A stretch of 64,000 nucleotides of DNA from Thermococcus sp. JdFR-02 (GCA_002009975.1 MTLP01000042.1:1-64000); one strand, 5' to 3'; shown: positions 54,235 to 64,000, numbered from the stretch's first letter. A program made the numbers and translations. The notes: generated from the letters alone by a model not told the origin.

Positions 54235-55155
54235 CATCAGTGCCAATGGAACCGTGTATAGCCACTCTCCATCGACTATTAGGTCAATCTCTTTCCCTAT
54301 TTTCTTGCCTTTCTTTGAGAAGTGCAGTATATACCAGTAACCGTTTAATATTGAAAAGATTAAGACGAGGGAATATTCAGTGAAGTATCCAAAATGGTAG
54401 CCTATGAAGAACCATGGAATAAAAGTCGTGTTTAAAGCTAAGAGTAAAGCTTTACTCTTTTCAAACCCAAGCTTTACTGGAACGGTTTTAATTCCATTTG
54501 CCCTATCACCTTCAATGTCCCTGAGATCAAAAAGCATGGTATTTATTATGCTCTTCATGAAGAAGAAGTAATAAATTAGAGCCACTTTAAGTCCATCTAC
54601 ATGTGTAAGGGTCAAATAGGGGAGGAAAGTTGTACCATTTGCCCATGTTAACGCTATTATCAAGTTTTTAACTCCAGTTATATCCTTTAACCTTGGATAT
54701 CTTGGGGATACCCTAATACTATAAAGCACACCAGAGAATATAGGGAACATGACAACAAGGATTGCCCAGAAGCTCGTTAGGGCACTCAAAATTATGGCTA
54801 ATATAAATGATAGTAATATTGAGTACTTAAATATCCTAACAACCTTTTTTATATACTTAACTCTCTCAGGGTTGTTTATCTCGTCCTCTTTTAAATCCGT
54901 TAGTTTGTTTATTCCGTAAACACTGAACACTAAGAAGAATGTTGTTAAGAGAAGATTTACTCTTGGTTCAGTGCCATATAGCATGAAGGACAGGTACAGC
55001 TTAAATGTGCCACTTATGGCTAAAAACAGGGACGTTGCTATTAAAAACGCAAGCACTGAGTATGCTATGTCATAAACTTTCTTGAACTTTCTCAATAATA
55101 GCGTTGGAATTTCTAAATTTTTGTAATATCCAGAGACATATCTCCAGTCCACCAT
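54226..55155 (-). CDS. UbiA-family prenyltransferase
   Basis: The 309-residue protein has about eight or nine helices and the two Asp-rich motifs NKLTDLKEDEINN and DLRDIEGDRANGIKT typical of UbiA enzymes. It joins a prenyl chain to an acceptor in the membrane. Among archaeal members, DGGGP synthase is possible, but the long first loop and the GIKTVPVKLGFEKS segment are general. Convergent with the methyltransferase gene. Confidence 0.8.
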   Translation of the reverse strand: MVDWRYVSGYYKNLEIPTLLLRKFKKVYDIAYSVLAFLIATSLFLAISGTFKLYLSFMLYGTEPRVNLLLTTFFLVFSVYGINKLTDLKEDEINNPERVKYIKKVVRIFKYSILLSFILAIILSALTSFWAILVVMFPIFSGVLYSIRVSPRYPRLKDITGVKNLIIALTWANGTTFLPYLTLTHVDGLKVALIYYFFFMKSIINTMLFDLRDIEGDRANGIKTVPVKLGFEKSKALLLALNTTFIPWFFIGYHFGYFTEYSLVLIFSILNGYWYILHFSKKGKKIGKEIDLIVDGEWLYTVPLALMLV

Positions 55156-55297
55156 ATTTCTTTCCCCCAGTACCCTTTTTAAAATATCTACTACGTTAGA
55201 TTGCTAAGCCCTTATTCCAAAAAATCGTTATTTGATACGCGAGACACTGATTCAAGCCTAGAGGCAATAATTAAATTATAAATGAAAAGGGTAAAGA

Positions 55298-56092
55298 TTA
55301 CAAAACCCTTTTTGCATTCTCTTTATAATACTGGAAGAGGTCTAATCCCCATTTCCTTGCTTTTTCGTTGTTGCTGATTAGGTCCATAGTTGTATCGTAT
55401 CGCCCATCGAGGAAAAACAATCCAAGGGACATGAACGTATCTGTAACAGTAAAGGCAACCCTTGGATTCCAGTCTAATGTATAGATTTTAACGTTTGGCA
55501 AGCTCTTAACCCTCTCAACATCTTCAGAAGGTGCTAATTCCAGCAATCTTTCATAGACTGCTTGTGTTATAATGATCTCAATATCAATATTTTTGGTTGA
55601 TGCAAGATCTGAAAATGCCTCTGGATAGTCAGAAAAGAGTATGGGGGAAACTCCCCTAATCCATCTTGAAGTCTTTACAAGTCGCATATATATTTCATGT
55701 GGCATTGCAAGCTGGTCTGGAGGAGTAACATACAACTCAGATTCCTTTAAGTCTCCTATTCTTTCAAGCAATTCTAAAGGAATTCCACTCAAATCATGAG
55801 TTAACCAAAACTCCTCAAATTTTTTCACAGTCTCAAGAGTGTCTAGCAATCTTGCCATTTGTAAATATATTATGCGTCCGGTATTTGTGAGCATATATTC
55901 TTTAGTCTCTTTATTTTGCACGATTAACTTTTCTTCCTCAAGATCCTTAAGAGAGTGAGAAATCGTAGATTTAGTAGAACCGATTATATCTTGTAACTCT
56001 CTAAGCAATTTCGGCTCTCTTGCTAGTACTAATAGTATCCTACGACGTAGATCAGATGATACAATTAGTTTTAGTATTTTCTCAACATTCAT
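55298..56092 (-). CDS. HTH transcriptional regulator with DUF1724-type sensor domain
   Basis: The 264-residue protein has an ArsR-like winged helix (SSDLRRRILLVLAREPKLLRELQDIIGSTKSTISHSLKDLEEEKLI) and a longer C-terminal sensing domain like COG4742/DUF1724. It is divergent from the degenerate KaiC-like gene at 56242, and a palindrome lies between them, so it probably represses or activates that pair. GGAGGAG precedes the ATG. Confidence 0.78.
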   Translation of the reverse strand: MNVEKILKLIVSSDLRRRILLVLAREPKLLRELQDIIGSTKSTISHSLKDLEEEKLIVQNKETKEYMLTNTGRIIYLQMARLLDTLETVKKFEEFWLTHDLSGIPLELLERIGDLKESELYVTPPDQLAMPHEIYMRLVKTSRWIRGVSPILFSDYPEAFSDLASTKNIDIEIIITQAVYERLLELAPSEDVERVKSLPNVKIYTLDWNPRVAFTVTDTFMSLGLFFLDGRYDTTMDLISNNEKARKWGLDLFQYYKENAKRVL

Positions 56093-56154
56093 AAGCTTCT
56101 CCTCCTTTTTCTTTTATACCAGAGGTTGTTAATAAGTTTTTCTTTAAAATCCAG

Positions 56155-56203
56155 TTTTGTTCTCTGAGAACAATTTTGTTCTCGTAAAACAAAACTTTAT
56201 ATC
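56155..56203. promoter_or_regulatory. Operator-like palindromes and TATA between the regulator and the KaiC-like gene
   Basis: TTGTTCTC-T-GAGAACAA at 56157-56173 is an exact inverted repeat around T56165. The half-site TTGTTCTC recurs at 56176-56183, 19 bases on. The TATA element ACTTTATATC at about 56194-56203 directly follows. This is a typical layout for repressor binding over the promoter of the plus-strand gene. Confidence 0.65.
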
Positions 56204-56241
56204 TCACCATGATAAATATTAGTACAGAGGGGGAAGATAAT

Positions 56242-57009
56242 ATGAAGATTTTAAAGTCTGGATTTGAGGAATTTGATAAGATTTTGGGTAGCGGTATTTT
56301 AGAAGGTACTAACGTTCTTTTTATTTACGATTCATTCTCACTTGGTTGGATAATGCCATTTAAGATATTTCAGTATAGAGTTAGCAAAGGAGATTTTGGA
56401 GTAATAATAAACTATAACCTCCCTTTGTCAAAGCTTGCATTGAGAGCTAAATCCGCAGGTCTGGATATAGAAGTGGAGGGCAAGAATGGAAACTTGGCAA
56501 TTATAGATGTATTTGGGTCAAGATATGGGAGTAAGCGTTCGGATGATTATGTATACACGATTGAAGGTTTTGATCCAGACACATATGTTCCAAAACTTTT
56601 AGAGATTTATCATGAGATTCTAAAAAAGGCAAATAATAGGAGATTAATAGAGATAAACTTTACAGTCGATGGACTTGCATTTGAAATTGGGGAGGACAGA
56701 AGTATTAGAATACTGAAGCATATACTTTCAAAGAAAGAGTATATACAAGGGAAAAAGACACCATCTCTGCTTTCAATGCTCCTTCTAAACAAGGACAGAG
56801 TCTCAAAGGAATTTGTTTCTTGGAATATTGAGTTTGGAGATTATGTTATTGAATTCATCTTTGAAGGAAGAGCTGGACAAGTTATGGAAGAAATGTACGT
56901 CCTAAAATCTCCCTCTTTTGACTTTGAACCAAAGGCTTATGCATGCACAATTAAAAACAGCAATATCTTTATTCAAAATATAAATCAAAGGGGGAGGGTT
57001 ATACTTTAA
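56242..57009 (+). CDS. Degenerate KaiC/RecA-like protein, paralog of 38037
   Basis: The 255-residue protein starts LKSGFEEFDKILGSGILEG, then IYDSFSLGWIMPF where RecA proteins have the P-loop, so ATP binding is improbable. Shared stretches INYNLP and EGKNGNLAIIDVFGSRY make it a paralog of the protein at 38037. ATG 56242 is preferred over ATG 56209 because the TATA at 56198 puts the transcript start near 56224. GGGGGAAGATAAT precedes it. It is probably controlled by the divergent regulator. Confidence 0.68.
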   Translation: MKILKSGFEEFDKILGSGILEGTNVLFIYDSFSLGWIMPFKIFQYRVSKGDFGVIINYNLPLSKLALRAKSAGLDIEVEGKNGNLAIIDVFGSRYGSKRSDDYVYTIEGFDPDTYVPKLLEIYHEILKKANNRRLIEINFTVDGLAFEIGEDRSIRILKHILSKKEYIQGKKTPSLLSMLLLNKDRVSKEFVSWNIEFGDYVIEFIFEGRAGQVMEEMYVLKSPSFDFEPKAYACTIKNSNIFIQNINQRGRVIL

Positions 57010-57563
57010 ACCATGAATTCACTTGCCGTTTGAGGTTTCATAGGGAGTTCTTCTGGTAATGAAAAGAAAGCGATTATTTCTAGAACTTTTGCCACTATTA
57101 GAATTAAACCTCCAATCATTACTATCAAGAGTGCTGCTCCAATTAAGTAGAGCGCCCCTACTGTGCTAAACATGCTCACATCAGTGTATTCTGCTATCGA
57201 GGTATAACTTTTTCTTATAAAGAATGAACCCGCTAGGAGGAATATCCATAACAAGAAAATTCCGAGCAAAATGCTTCCCATCATCGCTGTAAATCCTCGT
57301 GCACCCATTGCCATCGCGCCAACTACTGATCCGCCTATTACTACTAATAAAACACCAATTCCTAATATCTGCATTATAAAAGCAATTAAGTAATTTTTGA
57401 AAATCGATTCGTCATTAGTCTCATCGGAAATATATTTCACCGCTAGAATAATCAACACTAATCCAACTATGCTGAATACACTGCCAATACGGGGTATGAT
57501 CCCTCCTATAAGTCCCAATAATGCTCCGACTCCTCCATATGTTTTTGCTTGACTTAGACTCAC
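57006..57563 (-). CDS. DUF996 membrane protein
   Basis: The 185-residue protein has about four helices. Its start LSQAKTYGGVGALLGLIGGIIPRIGSVFSIVGLVLIILAVKYIS matches the DUF996 family of archaeal membrane proteins of unknown function. GTG 57563 follows GGTGAGGACT. It overlaps the end of the KaiC-like gene by four bases. Confidence 0.75.
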   Translation of the reverse strand: MSLSQAKTYGGVGALLGLIGGIIPRIGSVFSIVGLVLIILAVKYISDETNDESIFKNYLIAFIMQILGIGVLLVVIGGSVVGAMAMGARGFTAMMGSILLGIFLLWIFLLAGSFFIRKSYTSIAEYTDVSMFSTVGALYLIGAALLIVMIGGLILIVAKVLEIIAFFSLPEELPMKPQTASEFMV

Positions 57564-57684
57564 AGTCCTCACCAGAGATTATTACTAGCTAAAAATATAA
57601 AAGCATAACGAAAAAACACAGTAGCTAGATGTATCTATTAAGAAAGTTTGACTTCAAGCAGAAATAAGCAAAACAATCATAAAA

Positions 57685-57876
57685 TTATTCTTCGATAATT
57701 TTAGCATTTCTAATCTTTTTTGAGCCAATCCTTAGGCTTTTAAAGTAGTTTATATGCTCCTCTGGAAGGAAATTATCGAGCTTAGTTGGTTTTAACCTTT
57801 TTCGCTTTACCTTTTGTGGCTGTTCATTGAATTTTATAGTAGATTTCTCAATGAATTCATCAAGCTTTTTATCCAT
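57685..57876 (-). CDS. Small basic protein of unknown function
   Basis: The 63-residue protein has a lysine-rich middle ([15 protein letters not shown]). ATG 57876 follows GGGTGGGTGT, and the upstream frame is rejected for lack of a site. No family was recognised. The roughly 280 bases between it and glmS hold only AT-rich promoter-like sequence; TTTTAATG near 58096 could be the glmS TATA. Confidence 0.5.
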   Translation of the reverse strand: MDKKLDEFIEKSTIKFNEQPQKVKRKRLKPTKLDNFLPEEHINYFKSLRIGSKKIRNAKIIEE

Positions 57877-58156
57877 ACACCCACCCAAAAGATTTGGACT
57901 GATATTGTTATATAGGTTTTTTGATAATTTTAATAGCAAATTAAAGGAACAAACGAAACCAACAACCTTAATCTATAGGCATAGGTACATTTTTGTTTTC
58001 TGTTCAGCGCTTGAAAAGGTGATAAACTTTTTTACATTGAAAGCAATTGTTTAAAACCTTAAAAAATAACCTACCAAAACGGTTTTGCAGAAACCCTTTT
58101 AATGAACAAATTTACCTAATATGATGATAAATAAAAGTTCCAGAGAGGGAAGTGAA

Positions 58157-59965
58157 ATGTGTGGAATCATCGGATACATTGGAGATCGAAAAGCATGTGA
58201 AGTCATTGTTGATGGTTTAAAGAGATTAGAATACAGGGGTTATGATTCTGTTGGGGTAGTAACTGAAGAAAATGGAAAGTTACATATAAGGAAAGGCGCT
58301 GGCAAGATAGATGAACTAAAGGAGAAGTTAAGATTAAATGAGATGCCCGGAAATAGGGGAATTGGGCACACACGATGGGCTACCCACGGTATTCCAAATG
58401 ATATCAATGCTCACCCTCACACAGATTGTACTGGAGAAATTGCTATCGTTCATAACGGAATAATTGAGAATTATCTTGAACTTAAAGAAGAGCTTATCAA
58501 AAAAGGCCACAGATTTGTTAGTGACACTGATACCGAGGTTATTGTCCATCTAATTGAGGAGGGTTTAAAAGACTTTAAGAATCTTGAGAATGCACTAAGG
58601 TATGCTCTTCTAAAGCTTAAAGGTTCATTTGCATTGGGGATTATCTACACAAAAGATAGAGAACACCTGTATTTAGTTAGAAATGAAAGTCCACTTGTCT
58701 TGGGAATAGGAAATGGGGAGATGCTTTTTGCCTCTGACATACCTGCCTTGCTTCCATATACAAATAGGGTAATTTTCTTGGATGATGGAGAATATGCCGT
58801 GATAACTAAAAACTCTTTTGTGATTAAAGATATGAGAACGGGAGAAATTAGAGATAAACAAATACAGGAGATAAATTGGAGTTTAGAAATGGCTGAAAAA
58901 CAAGGTTATGATCATTTCATGCTTAAAGAGATTCATGAACAGCCAAAAGCTGTAAAGGAAGCATTTTATGGAAATGTTAAGACAATAGACAAAGTTGCAA
59001 AGGAGATTGCAAAATACGAAAAAATATTCATAGTTGCAATGGGAACTTCATATCATGCTGGAATAGCTGGAAAATATCTCTTCCAAAGATTAGCTAAAAA
59101 AGTTCCTATAGTTGAAGAAGCAAGCGAGTTTAGGTATGAAGCGGAGGATTTGGTTGATGAAAACACGTTAGTTATTGCAATAACACAAAGTGGGGAAACT
59201 GCAGATACATTAGCGGCTATAAGGTTAGCTAAAAAGAAAGGTGCAAAGGTTCTAAGTATTGTGAACGTTGTTGGAAGCATGGCTACAAGAATCAGTGATT
59301 TAGTGGTTTATACCCATGCAGGTCCAGAAATAGGGGTTGCAGCAACTAAGACCTATGCAACACAGTTAACTGTTTTAGCAATGTTAACAGCAGCTTTAGC
59401 CAAACATTTAGGAACTGTTGAAGAGAGCTACTTAAAAGAGCTGGAAAATCAGATACACGATTTGCCAAAGTATGTTGAGGCTGCACTAGGCTATGAAAAT
59501 AAAATTAAAAAGCTTGCAAAGGAACTGAAAGATAAGAGGGACTTCTTCTACATTGGAAGAAGCATAAGCTTTGCGACTGCTTTAGAAGGTGCACTAAAGC
59601 TTAAGGAGATAAGCTACATACATGCTGAAGGATTATCTGCAGGTGAACTTAAGCATGGACCCCTAGCTTTGATTGAAGAAGGCGTCCCAGTTGTTGCAAT
59701 AGCTCCAACAGGAAAAACCTATGACAAGATAATTTCAAATATTGAAGAAGCAAAGGCAAGAAAAGGCTTCATAATAACATTAGGAGACAGTGAAGAGCTT
59801 AAAGAGATAAGCGACGTCTTTATAAAGATGCCGAAAGTTGATGAGCTTTTAAGTCCAATAGTTTATATAGTCCCACTCCAATTATTAGCTTATCACTTAG
59901 CAGTTTTAAGAGGCAATGACCCTGATAAACCTAGGAATTTAGCAAAATCTGTTACCGTTGAATGA
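58157..59965 (+). CDS. glmS: Glucosamine-fructose-6-phosphate aminotransferase (isomerizing)
   Basis: The 602-residue enzyme starts [12 protein letters not shown], so Cys2 is the glutaminase nucleophile. The class II glutaminase domain (1-220) has [11 protein letters not shown] and GHTRWATHG. Two SIS domains follow ([37 protein letters not shown]). It makes glucosamine-6-phosphate for cell-surface glycans. The Met immediately before Cys2 fixes the start; upstream codons are rejected. It lies directly before aglB. Confidence 0.96.
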   Translation: MCGIIGYIGDRKACEVIVDGLKRLEYRGYDSVGVVTEENGKLHIRKGAGKIDELKEKLRLNEMPGNRGIGHTRWATHGIPNDINAHPHTDCTGEIAIVHNGIIENYLELKEELIKKGHRFVSDTDTEVIVHLIEEGLKDFKNLENALRYALLKLKGSFALGIIYTKDREHLYLVRNESPLVLGIGNGEMLFASDIPALLPYTNRVIFLDDGEYAVITKNSFVIKDMRTGEIRDKQIQEINWSLEMAEKQGYDHFMLKEIHEQPKAVKEAFYGNVKTIDKVAKEIAKYEKIFIVAMGTSYHAGIAGKYLFQRLAKKVPIVEEASEFRYEAEDLVDENTLVIAITQSGETADTLAAIRLAKKKGAKVLSIVNVVGSMATRISDLVVYTHAGPEIGVAATKTYATQLTVLAMLTAALAKHLGTVEESYLKELENQIHDLPKYVEAALGYENKIKKLAKELKDKRDFFYIGRSISFATALEGALKLKEISYIHAEGLSAGELKHGPLALIEEGVPVVAIAPTGKTYDKIISNIEEAKARKGFIITLGDSEELKEISDVFIKMPKVDELLSPIVYIVPLQLLAYHLAVLRGNDPDKPRNLAKSVTVE

Positions 59966-59975
59966 GGTGGTGTGC

Positions 59976-62822
59976 ATGGTAAAAGGGAAGAAGAAGGTTA
60001 AGAAAGTTGAAAAAAGTGAAGAAAAACCTTCTTCCTTTAATTTTAGTAAAGTGTTAAGATTCGCAATTCCGGTGATTGTGATTTTAGTTGCTTTTATCGG
60101 ATTTAAATTGAGAATGCAAACTGCACAGGCAAGGTACTTCATAGACTTCGACACCTTCTATCACTATGAGATCTACAAGCTCACAATAAAGGAGTGGATA
60201 CCAAAGTACTATCCAATGTCTGATGCCCCATTTGGGTCTAAAATTGGAGAACCTTTAGGACTCTACATCTTCCCAGCACTTCTCTATAAGATAGCCTCAC
60301 TATTTGGATATAATGATCTTCAAGTTTTTAGAGCATTCCCTCCTTTGGTAGGATTTTTCAGCATAATAGGAATATATCTGCTCGGTAAAAAGCTACATTC
60401 AGAATGGGCTGGGCTTTGGAGCGCTTCAATAATGATGTTCTCAACCTCCCACTTTGTTAGGACTTTTTCTGGAAATAATAGGGGAGATGGTATCTTTCTT
60501 ATGTTTTTCTTCTATGCATTGATCTCCCTGTTCTATTATTTAGATACAAGCAAGAAGAGCATAAAATACACATTTGGAATTTTATCTGTTCTGTTTATGG
60601 TGGCATCTTTAAGTGCATGGAATGGCAGTCCTTTCGGTTTGATGGTTTTACTTGGCTTTGCTAGTGTTAACTCAATAATACTCTTCATTTTTGGAAAAAT
60701 TGACGAACTGAAGACCTTTGTAAGAGATTTTTACCCGGTTTATGCTTTAATGTTGATTATGGGCTATGCACTAACTCCAAGTGGCATTGTAAGAGTTGCA
60801 GGACATATAAAGTTTGCATTTGAAGTCTTTATTGGACTCCTGCTTCTAACTTCCATAATGCTCTATGGAGAAAGACTTAAACTAAATTACTCAGATAAGA
60901 CGCATAGATTCGGAGTTGTTGCAGTTATAACCTTTATTGGCTTTGCTGGGGCATATCTATACGTTGGTCCAAAATTATTCAGCCTAATGGGTGGTGCCTA
61001 TCAATCAACTCAAGTTTACGAGACGGTGCAAGAATTGGCAAAGACCACTTGGACAAGTGTTTCTCAATATTATGCAGTGAAAAGTAATGATGGTATAATA
61101 TTCTTGGTCTCGCTTGTCGGTATTTTATTAACGGCTTTTCATTTCTTTAACAAATTGTCTAAAAATAACAGGGTGGACACAAAAGCACTCTTCGTTCTAA
61201 TCTATTACGGAATGTCGATTTATCTAATGTGGACTGCAGTGAGATTTCTTTTCCTCGCTTCAGGGGCGATTATATTAACCTTTGGAATCCTTGTCGGTGA
61301 ACTATTTAAATTAGTCGAAAGTATGCAGGAGAAGGTTTCAACAAAAGCTCTCTACGCTGCTTTATTGGTCATTTTGTTTATTCCAATTCCAATAGTAGGG
61401 GCAACTACAATGAACAATCAGGCAAAAGCAATGGCAATTAGCGAACCTGTAACTCCTTCTTGGGAAGAAACGTTAAAGTGGCTTAGAGAAGAAACACCAA
61501 AGCTCTCAACAGCAACTTCTTGGTGGGACTATGGTTATTGGATTGAGAGTTCACTTTTGGGCAATAGGAGAGCAAGTGCTGATGGGGGACATGCGAGGGA
61601 TAGAGATTACATACTAGCCAAATTCCTAGCAAATACTGGACAAAAAAGTGAGATAGACTTTGAAAGCTGGGAACTAAACTATTTCATAACCTGGAGTCAG
61701 GATATATTCAAATTTAATGCAATAAGCTACCTTGGAGGAGTTATAAGTAGGGAAGAGAGGGATAGAATAGCAATGTTCGTGCCTTTCCAAAAAGTCGCTG
61801 AGAATATTTACATGATAGATCAATACAGACAAATAAAAATTGTCACGGAAGAAGGCAAAAAGAAGGTTGTAATGAGTATTGGAACTCAAGAGGGAGAACC
61901 GATTAGAAGTATAATTGTGGAAAATGGAGAAGTCATTCAAGGGAAGGGAGACTTCCCAGGAGTAGTGTGGATTTTCCCCAATTATGCAATATATGCATAT
62001 CACAAGATAGCTTTCAGTAACTTCTTTAGACTGGCTTTCTTAAATGGAAATGGTCTTCCAAACTTTAGACTCGTAAAATCAACAGGAGATATAAACGTCT
62101 ACGAATTCAGACCCTTTGTCTTAGTTCGTATTGAGGTCTTTGAAAACAACACATGGAAGAGCATTAGAAAATTAACCCCAGGAGAATACAAAGCCAAGCT
62201 TTACATTTCAGCCTTTGGAAGAGATGTAAAAGGTGCAATCCTAAAGCTCAGGGCATACAATGGTGAAAAGCTGATAAAAGAAGAGATTTTAGCTCAAAAC
62301 GTCAATGTGGATCATTTAAACGAGCAGCCAATTGAAGTAACATTAAACGTCCCAGAAGCTGAGAAGTATGAGATAGTTTTAGTTCAAGAGGGTCCTGTAG
62401 GGGTCTTAAAAGATGTTCCAAAGGTTAATGGAAAGATCAGCAACCCAATATACGTCTTAAGAGAGGGAGAAAGTGGAAATATTGAGCTTAAGGCTGAGTT
62501 TGATAGGGATTACACAGTTGACCTGTATCTGCGGGCTACAATTATTTACCTTGTGAGAACTCAAGGAACAAGCAACGAAGATGAAAAAGCCGTTTTTGAG
62601 CCTCACATGGACATTATTGAGTATGTCCCAGTGAAGGAGAAAATTAATGTTAAAGCTGGAGAAAATGTGATTTTAGCAAGTGCAAGCATGCCAGAGGTCT
62701 TTAATTCATATATACAGAAGCTTAAGGAAGAGTATGGCGAAGATAAATTAGTCATTAGAGGAAAAAGGATAGAGCCAGTATTCATAGCACAAAAAGAGTA
62801 CGTAATTTATGAGCAAAGCTAA
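59976..62822 (+). CDS. aglB: Oligosaccharyltransferase AglB (STT3 family)
   Basis: The 948-residue protein has an N-terminal basic tail, then the first lumenal loop with DFDTFYHYE (residues 57-65, DxD-type catalytic site) and about twelve membrane helices. The peptide-binding motif WWDYGYW is near residue 516, followed by an extracellular C-terminal beta-rich domain. It transfers lipid-linked glycan to Asn-X-Ser/Thr on secreted proteins. GAGGTGGTGTGC precedes ATG 59976. With glmS it forms a glycosylation operon. Confidence 0.95.
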   Translation: MVKGKKKVKKVEKSEEKPSSFNFSKVLRFAIPVIVILVAFIGFKLRMQTAQARYFIDFDTFYHYEIYKLTIKEWIPKYYPMSDAPFGSKIGEPLGLYIFPALLYKIASLFGYNDLQVFRAFPPLVGFFSIIGIYLLGKKLHSEWAGLWSASIMMFSTSHFVRTFSGNNRGDGIFLMFFFYALISLFYYLDTSKKSIKYTFGILSVLFMVASLSAWNGSPFGLMVLLGFASVNSIILFIFGKIDELKTFVRDFYPVYALMLIMGYALTPSGIVRVAGHIKFAFEVFIGLLLLTSIMLYGERLKLNYSDKTHRFGVVAVITFIGFAGAYLYVGPKLFSLMGGAYQSTQVYETVQELAKTTWTSVSQYYAVKSNDGIIFLVSLVGILLTAFHFFNKLSKNNRVDTKALFVLIYYGMSIYLMWTAVRFLFLASGAIILTFGILVGELFKLVESMQEKVSTKALYAALLVILFIPIPIVGATTMNNQAKAMAISEPVTPSWEETLKWLREETPKLSTATSWWDYGYWIESSLLGNRRASADGGHARDRDYILAKFLANTGQKSEIDFESWELNYFITWSQDIFKFNAISYLGGVISREERDRIAMFVPFQKVAENIYMIDQYRQIKIVTEEGKKKVVMSIGTQEGEPIRSIIVENGEVIQGKGDFPGVVWIFPNYAIYAYHKIAFSNFFRLAFLNGNGLPNFRLVKSTGDINVYEFRPFVLVRIEVFENNTWKSIRKLTPGEYKAKLYISAFGRDVKGAILKLRAYNGEKLIKEEILAQNVNVDHLNEQPIEVTLNVPEAEKYEIVLVQEGPVGVLKDVPKVNGKISNPIYVLREGESGNIELKAEFDRDYTVDLYLRATIIYLVRTQGTSNEDEKAVFEPHMDIIEYVPVKEKINVKAGENVILASASMPEVFNSYIQKLKEEYGEDKLVIRGKRIEPVFIAQKEYVIYEQS

Positions 62823-62835
62823 CTTCTCTTTTTTA

Positions 62836-63243
62836 TTAATTTCTAACAACTACGATATCCTCAAGAGTTTTTAGTCCGCTTTTCTTTACTGTCTCTTCAA
62901 TTTTTGTCTCAATTTCTTTCTCGGGCTTTAAAACTAAGACCTCTATCTGAGAGTAGCCAAGTTTTTTTAGAGCAAATGCCCTATGATGACCATCTAAAAT
63001 GTAGTATCGTCCTTTGTGAGATAAAACGATTACTGGTGCATCATAGCCGTGTTTAATCTCTTGCAAGACAACAAGGAGTTTTGTCTCATTTAATTCTCTT
63101 TGTGTAGGTATTAACACATCAATTGGAAGAAATTTTTGCTCTATTTCAAATTTAACGTTATATATTGCCTCGTTTATCCTCTTAAGCTTCTCTGCTCTTC
63201 TAAATGCGTCTTCTCTTGAAATTACACTTATCTTTTCGTTCAT
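62836..63243 (-). CDS. ParB/sulfiredoxin-fold protein
   Basis: The 135-residue protein has VIVLSHKGRYYILDGHHRAFALKKLGYSQIEVLVL, the ParB-like nuclease/sulfiredoxin signature LDGHHRAxA. In Thermococcales the ADP-dependent serine kinase SerK uses the same fold, but it is longer, so equivalence is not claimed. It overlaps the methyltransferase gene by four bases and is cotranscribed. Confidence 0.72.
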   Translation of the reverse strand: MNEKISVISREDAFRRAEKLKRINEAIYNVKFEIEQKFLPIDVLIPTQRELNETKLLVVLQEIKHGYDAPVIVLSHKGRYYILDGHHRAFALKKLGYSQIEVLVLKPEKEIETKIEETVKKSGLKTLEDIVVVRN

Positions 63244-63917
63244 TCTTTAACCCCTCTTACTACTATAAATGCCCCCAACGATTTTAGCTCAGCATTGAAT
63301 CTCTTATCCATATCTTCAGCCAAGCTTAGAAAAGGTAAGAAAGATGGAAAGAATATAACACCTCTACTTTCAATTTCCTTAAATCCAGATTTACTCAAGA
63401 GTTTCTCAAGTTCCCTAGGTGTATAAAAGCGTGCATATCTATAGGCTGTTTCAAAAAATATGCTCTTCAAACGCTTAAAAATAAACCAAAGACTCCTTCC
63501 GTTCATAGTACCAATAATAACTTCACCATTTGGCTTTAGAACTCTATGAATCTCACTTACTACTTTTTCAGGCTCTTTTAGGAATTCGAACATTGTAATG
63601 CTCATAACCAAATCAAAAGTGTTATCTTTAAATGGTAGATTATAGGCATCTGCCCTAAGAAAAGGTACATTGGGAAGCTTTTGCTTTGCAATTTTAAGCA
63701 TTTCAAGGCTTAAATCAGCGCCTATAACTTTAAATCCTCTTTTGTATAATTCAAGAGTATAATTTCCAGTCCCACAACCCAAATCCAAAGCTAAGCCCTT
63801 TTTAGACTTTAAGAGAGAAAAAATTAACCTCTTCTCTGTTCTGTCAACATATTGTCCAACCTTTGTTTGATACCACGCATCATAACGATGGGCTATTTTA
63901 TCAAAGTATTCTGCCAT
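63240..63917 (-). CDS. SAM-dependent methyltransferase (type 11)
   Basis: The 225-residue protein has ALDLGCGTGNYTLELYKRG (motif I), VIGADLSLEMLKIA, FDLVMSITMFEFL and VLKPNGEVIIG, a classic class I methyltransferase. The substrate is unknown; ubiquinone-type or small-molecule methylation is common in this group. Upstream of the ParB-like gene in the same operon. Confidence 0.85.
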   Translation of the reverse strand: MAEYFDKIAHRYDAWYQTKVGQYVDRTEKRLIFSLLKSKKGLALDLGCGTGNYTLELYKRGFKVIGADLSLEMLKIAKQKLPNVPFLRADAYNLPFKDNTFDLVMSITMFEFLKEPEKVVSEIHRVLKPNGEVIIGTMNGRSLWFIFKRLKSIFFETAYRYARFYTPRELEKLLSKSGFKEIESRGVIFFPSFLPFLSLAEDMDKRFNAELKSLGAFIVVRGVKE

Positions 63918-63918
63918 T

Positions 63919-64000
63919 TTATATCCCGAGCTTACTCTCTATTGTTAGTGGTTTATCAATCCTGTCGTCGATTCTGATACTTATTACTACCCTTTTCACA
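63919..64000 (-). CDS. Partial gene at the window edge
   Basis: The minus strand has an open frame entering from the right edge and ending at TAA 63919-63921, two bases before the methyltransferase ATG at 63917. It encodes VVISIRIDDRIDKPLTIES and a few more residues. Too little is visible to name it; it is probably cotranscribed with the methyltransferase. Confidence 0.45.
   Translation of the reverse strand, partial: VKRVVISIRIDDRIDKPLTIESKLGI

Noticed and set aside
57827-58054. 75-codon plus-strand frame before glmS
   Set aside because: It is antisense to the small basic gene and rich in low-complexity residues; it has no ribosome site.

Overview
The window looks like a chromosome segment of a hyperthermophilic archaeon of the order Thermococcales (Thermococcus-like, AT-rich by eye). 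The signs are archaeal TATA boxes, GGTGA/GGAGG ribosome sites, CCA-encoding tRNAs, and archaeal or eukaryote-like information proteins (pelota, RpoL, Csl4, Hjc, AglB, archaeal PheS/PheT, AspS, type II MetAP). Two secreted proteins also end in the CGP-CTERM sorting signal typical of Thermococcaceae. No rRNA, CRISPR array or insertion sequence was seen.

Layout. (1) 1-440 is the edge of an integrated element: a tyrosine recombinase C-terminus and a ribbon-helix-helix gene whose frame runs into tRNA-Val(GAC), which is followed by tRNA-Ala(GGC) in one short operon. (2) 600-11100 is mostly minus-strand housekeeping: a cobalamin/iron-type binding lipoprotein, truD, pth2, a surface protein, aspS, a KH protein, an MFS carrier, a GH13 enzyme and a SWIM protein. 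A likely C/D box guide RNA lies at 8895-8950. (3) 11100-15300 holds a secreted DUF4139-like protein, then a 28-residue peptide gene directly upstream of an ABC-2 exporter, then acdB. (4) 15300-25900 is the accessory region and the most unusual part. It starts with a very large secreted multidomain protein ending in an M64-like metalloprotease domain and interrupted by one in-frame TAG. A second, 5'-truncated protease tip and two short 3' protease remnants follow. Each tip or remnant except the last is followed by its own small secreted or membrane-anchored proteins. The arrangement resembles a polymorphic-toxin locus with displaced 3' cassettes. (5) 26000-43700 carries DUF4392, HD, CYTH, archaemetzincin and HepT-like proteins, phosphoglycolate phosphatase, an M42 peptidase, a lipoprotein pair, hjc, pelA, a PurM-like protein, a degenerate KaiC-like protein, pheST, a probable pair of unannotated small genes, and truA. 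(6) 43700-64000 carries an XPB-like helicase, a UbiD-family decarboxylase, map, mtaD, trkH, the csl4-DUF2067-rpoL-RNase III-like operon, methyltransferases, a UbiA enzyme, a regulator divergent from a second degenerate KaiC-like gene with an operator-like palindrome between them, glmS-aglB and a ParB-like/methyltransferase pair.

How the genes relate. Most are core translation, RNA and metabolic genes in short operons. glmS beside aglB links amino-sugar supply with protein N-glycosylation. The csl4-rpoL cluster groups RNA synthesis and decay. The two regions that do not look routine are the peptide/exporter unit and the metalloprotease cassette array.

Limits. All family calls are from recognition of motifs in the translated sequence, with no database search. 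Start codons were chosen from ribosome sites and promoter spacing, and several remain ambiguous as noted.
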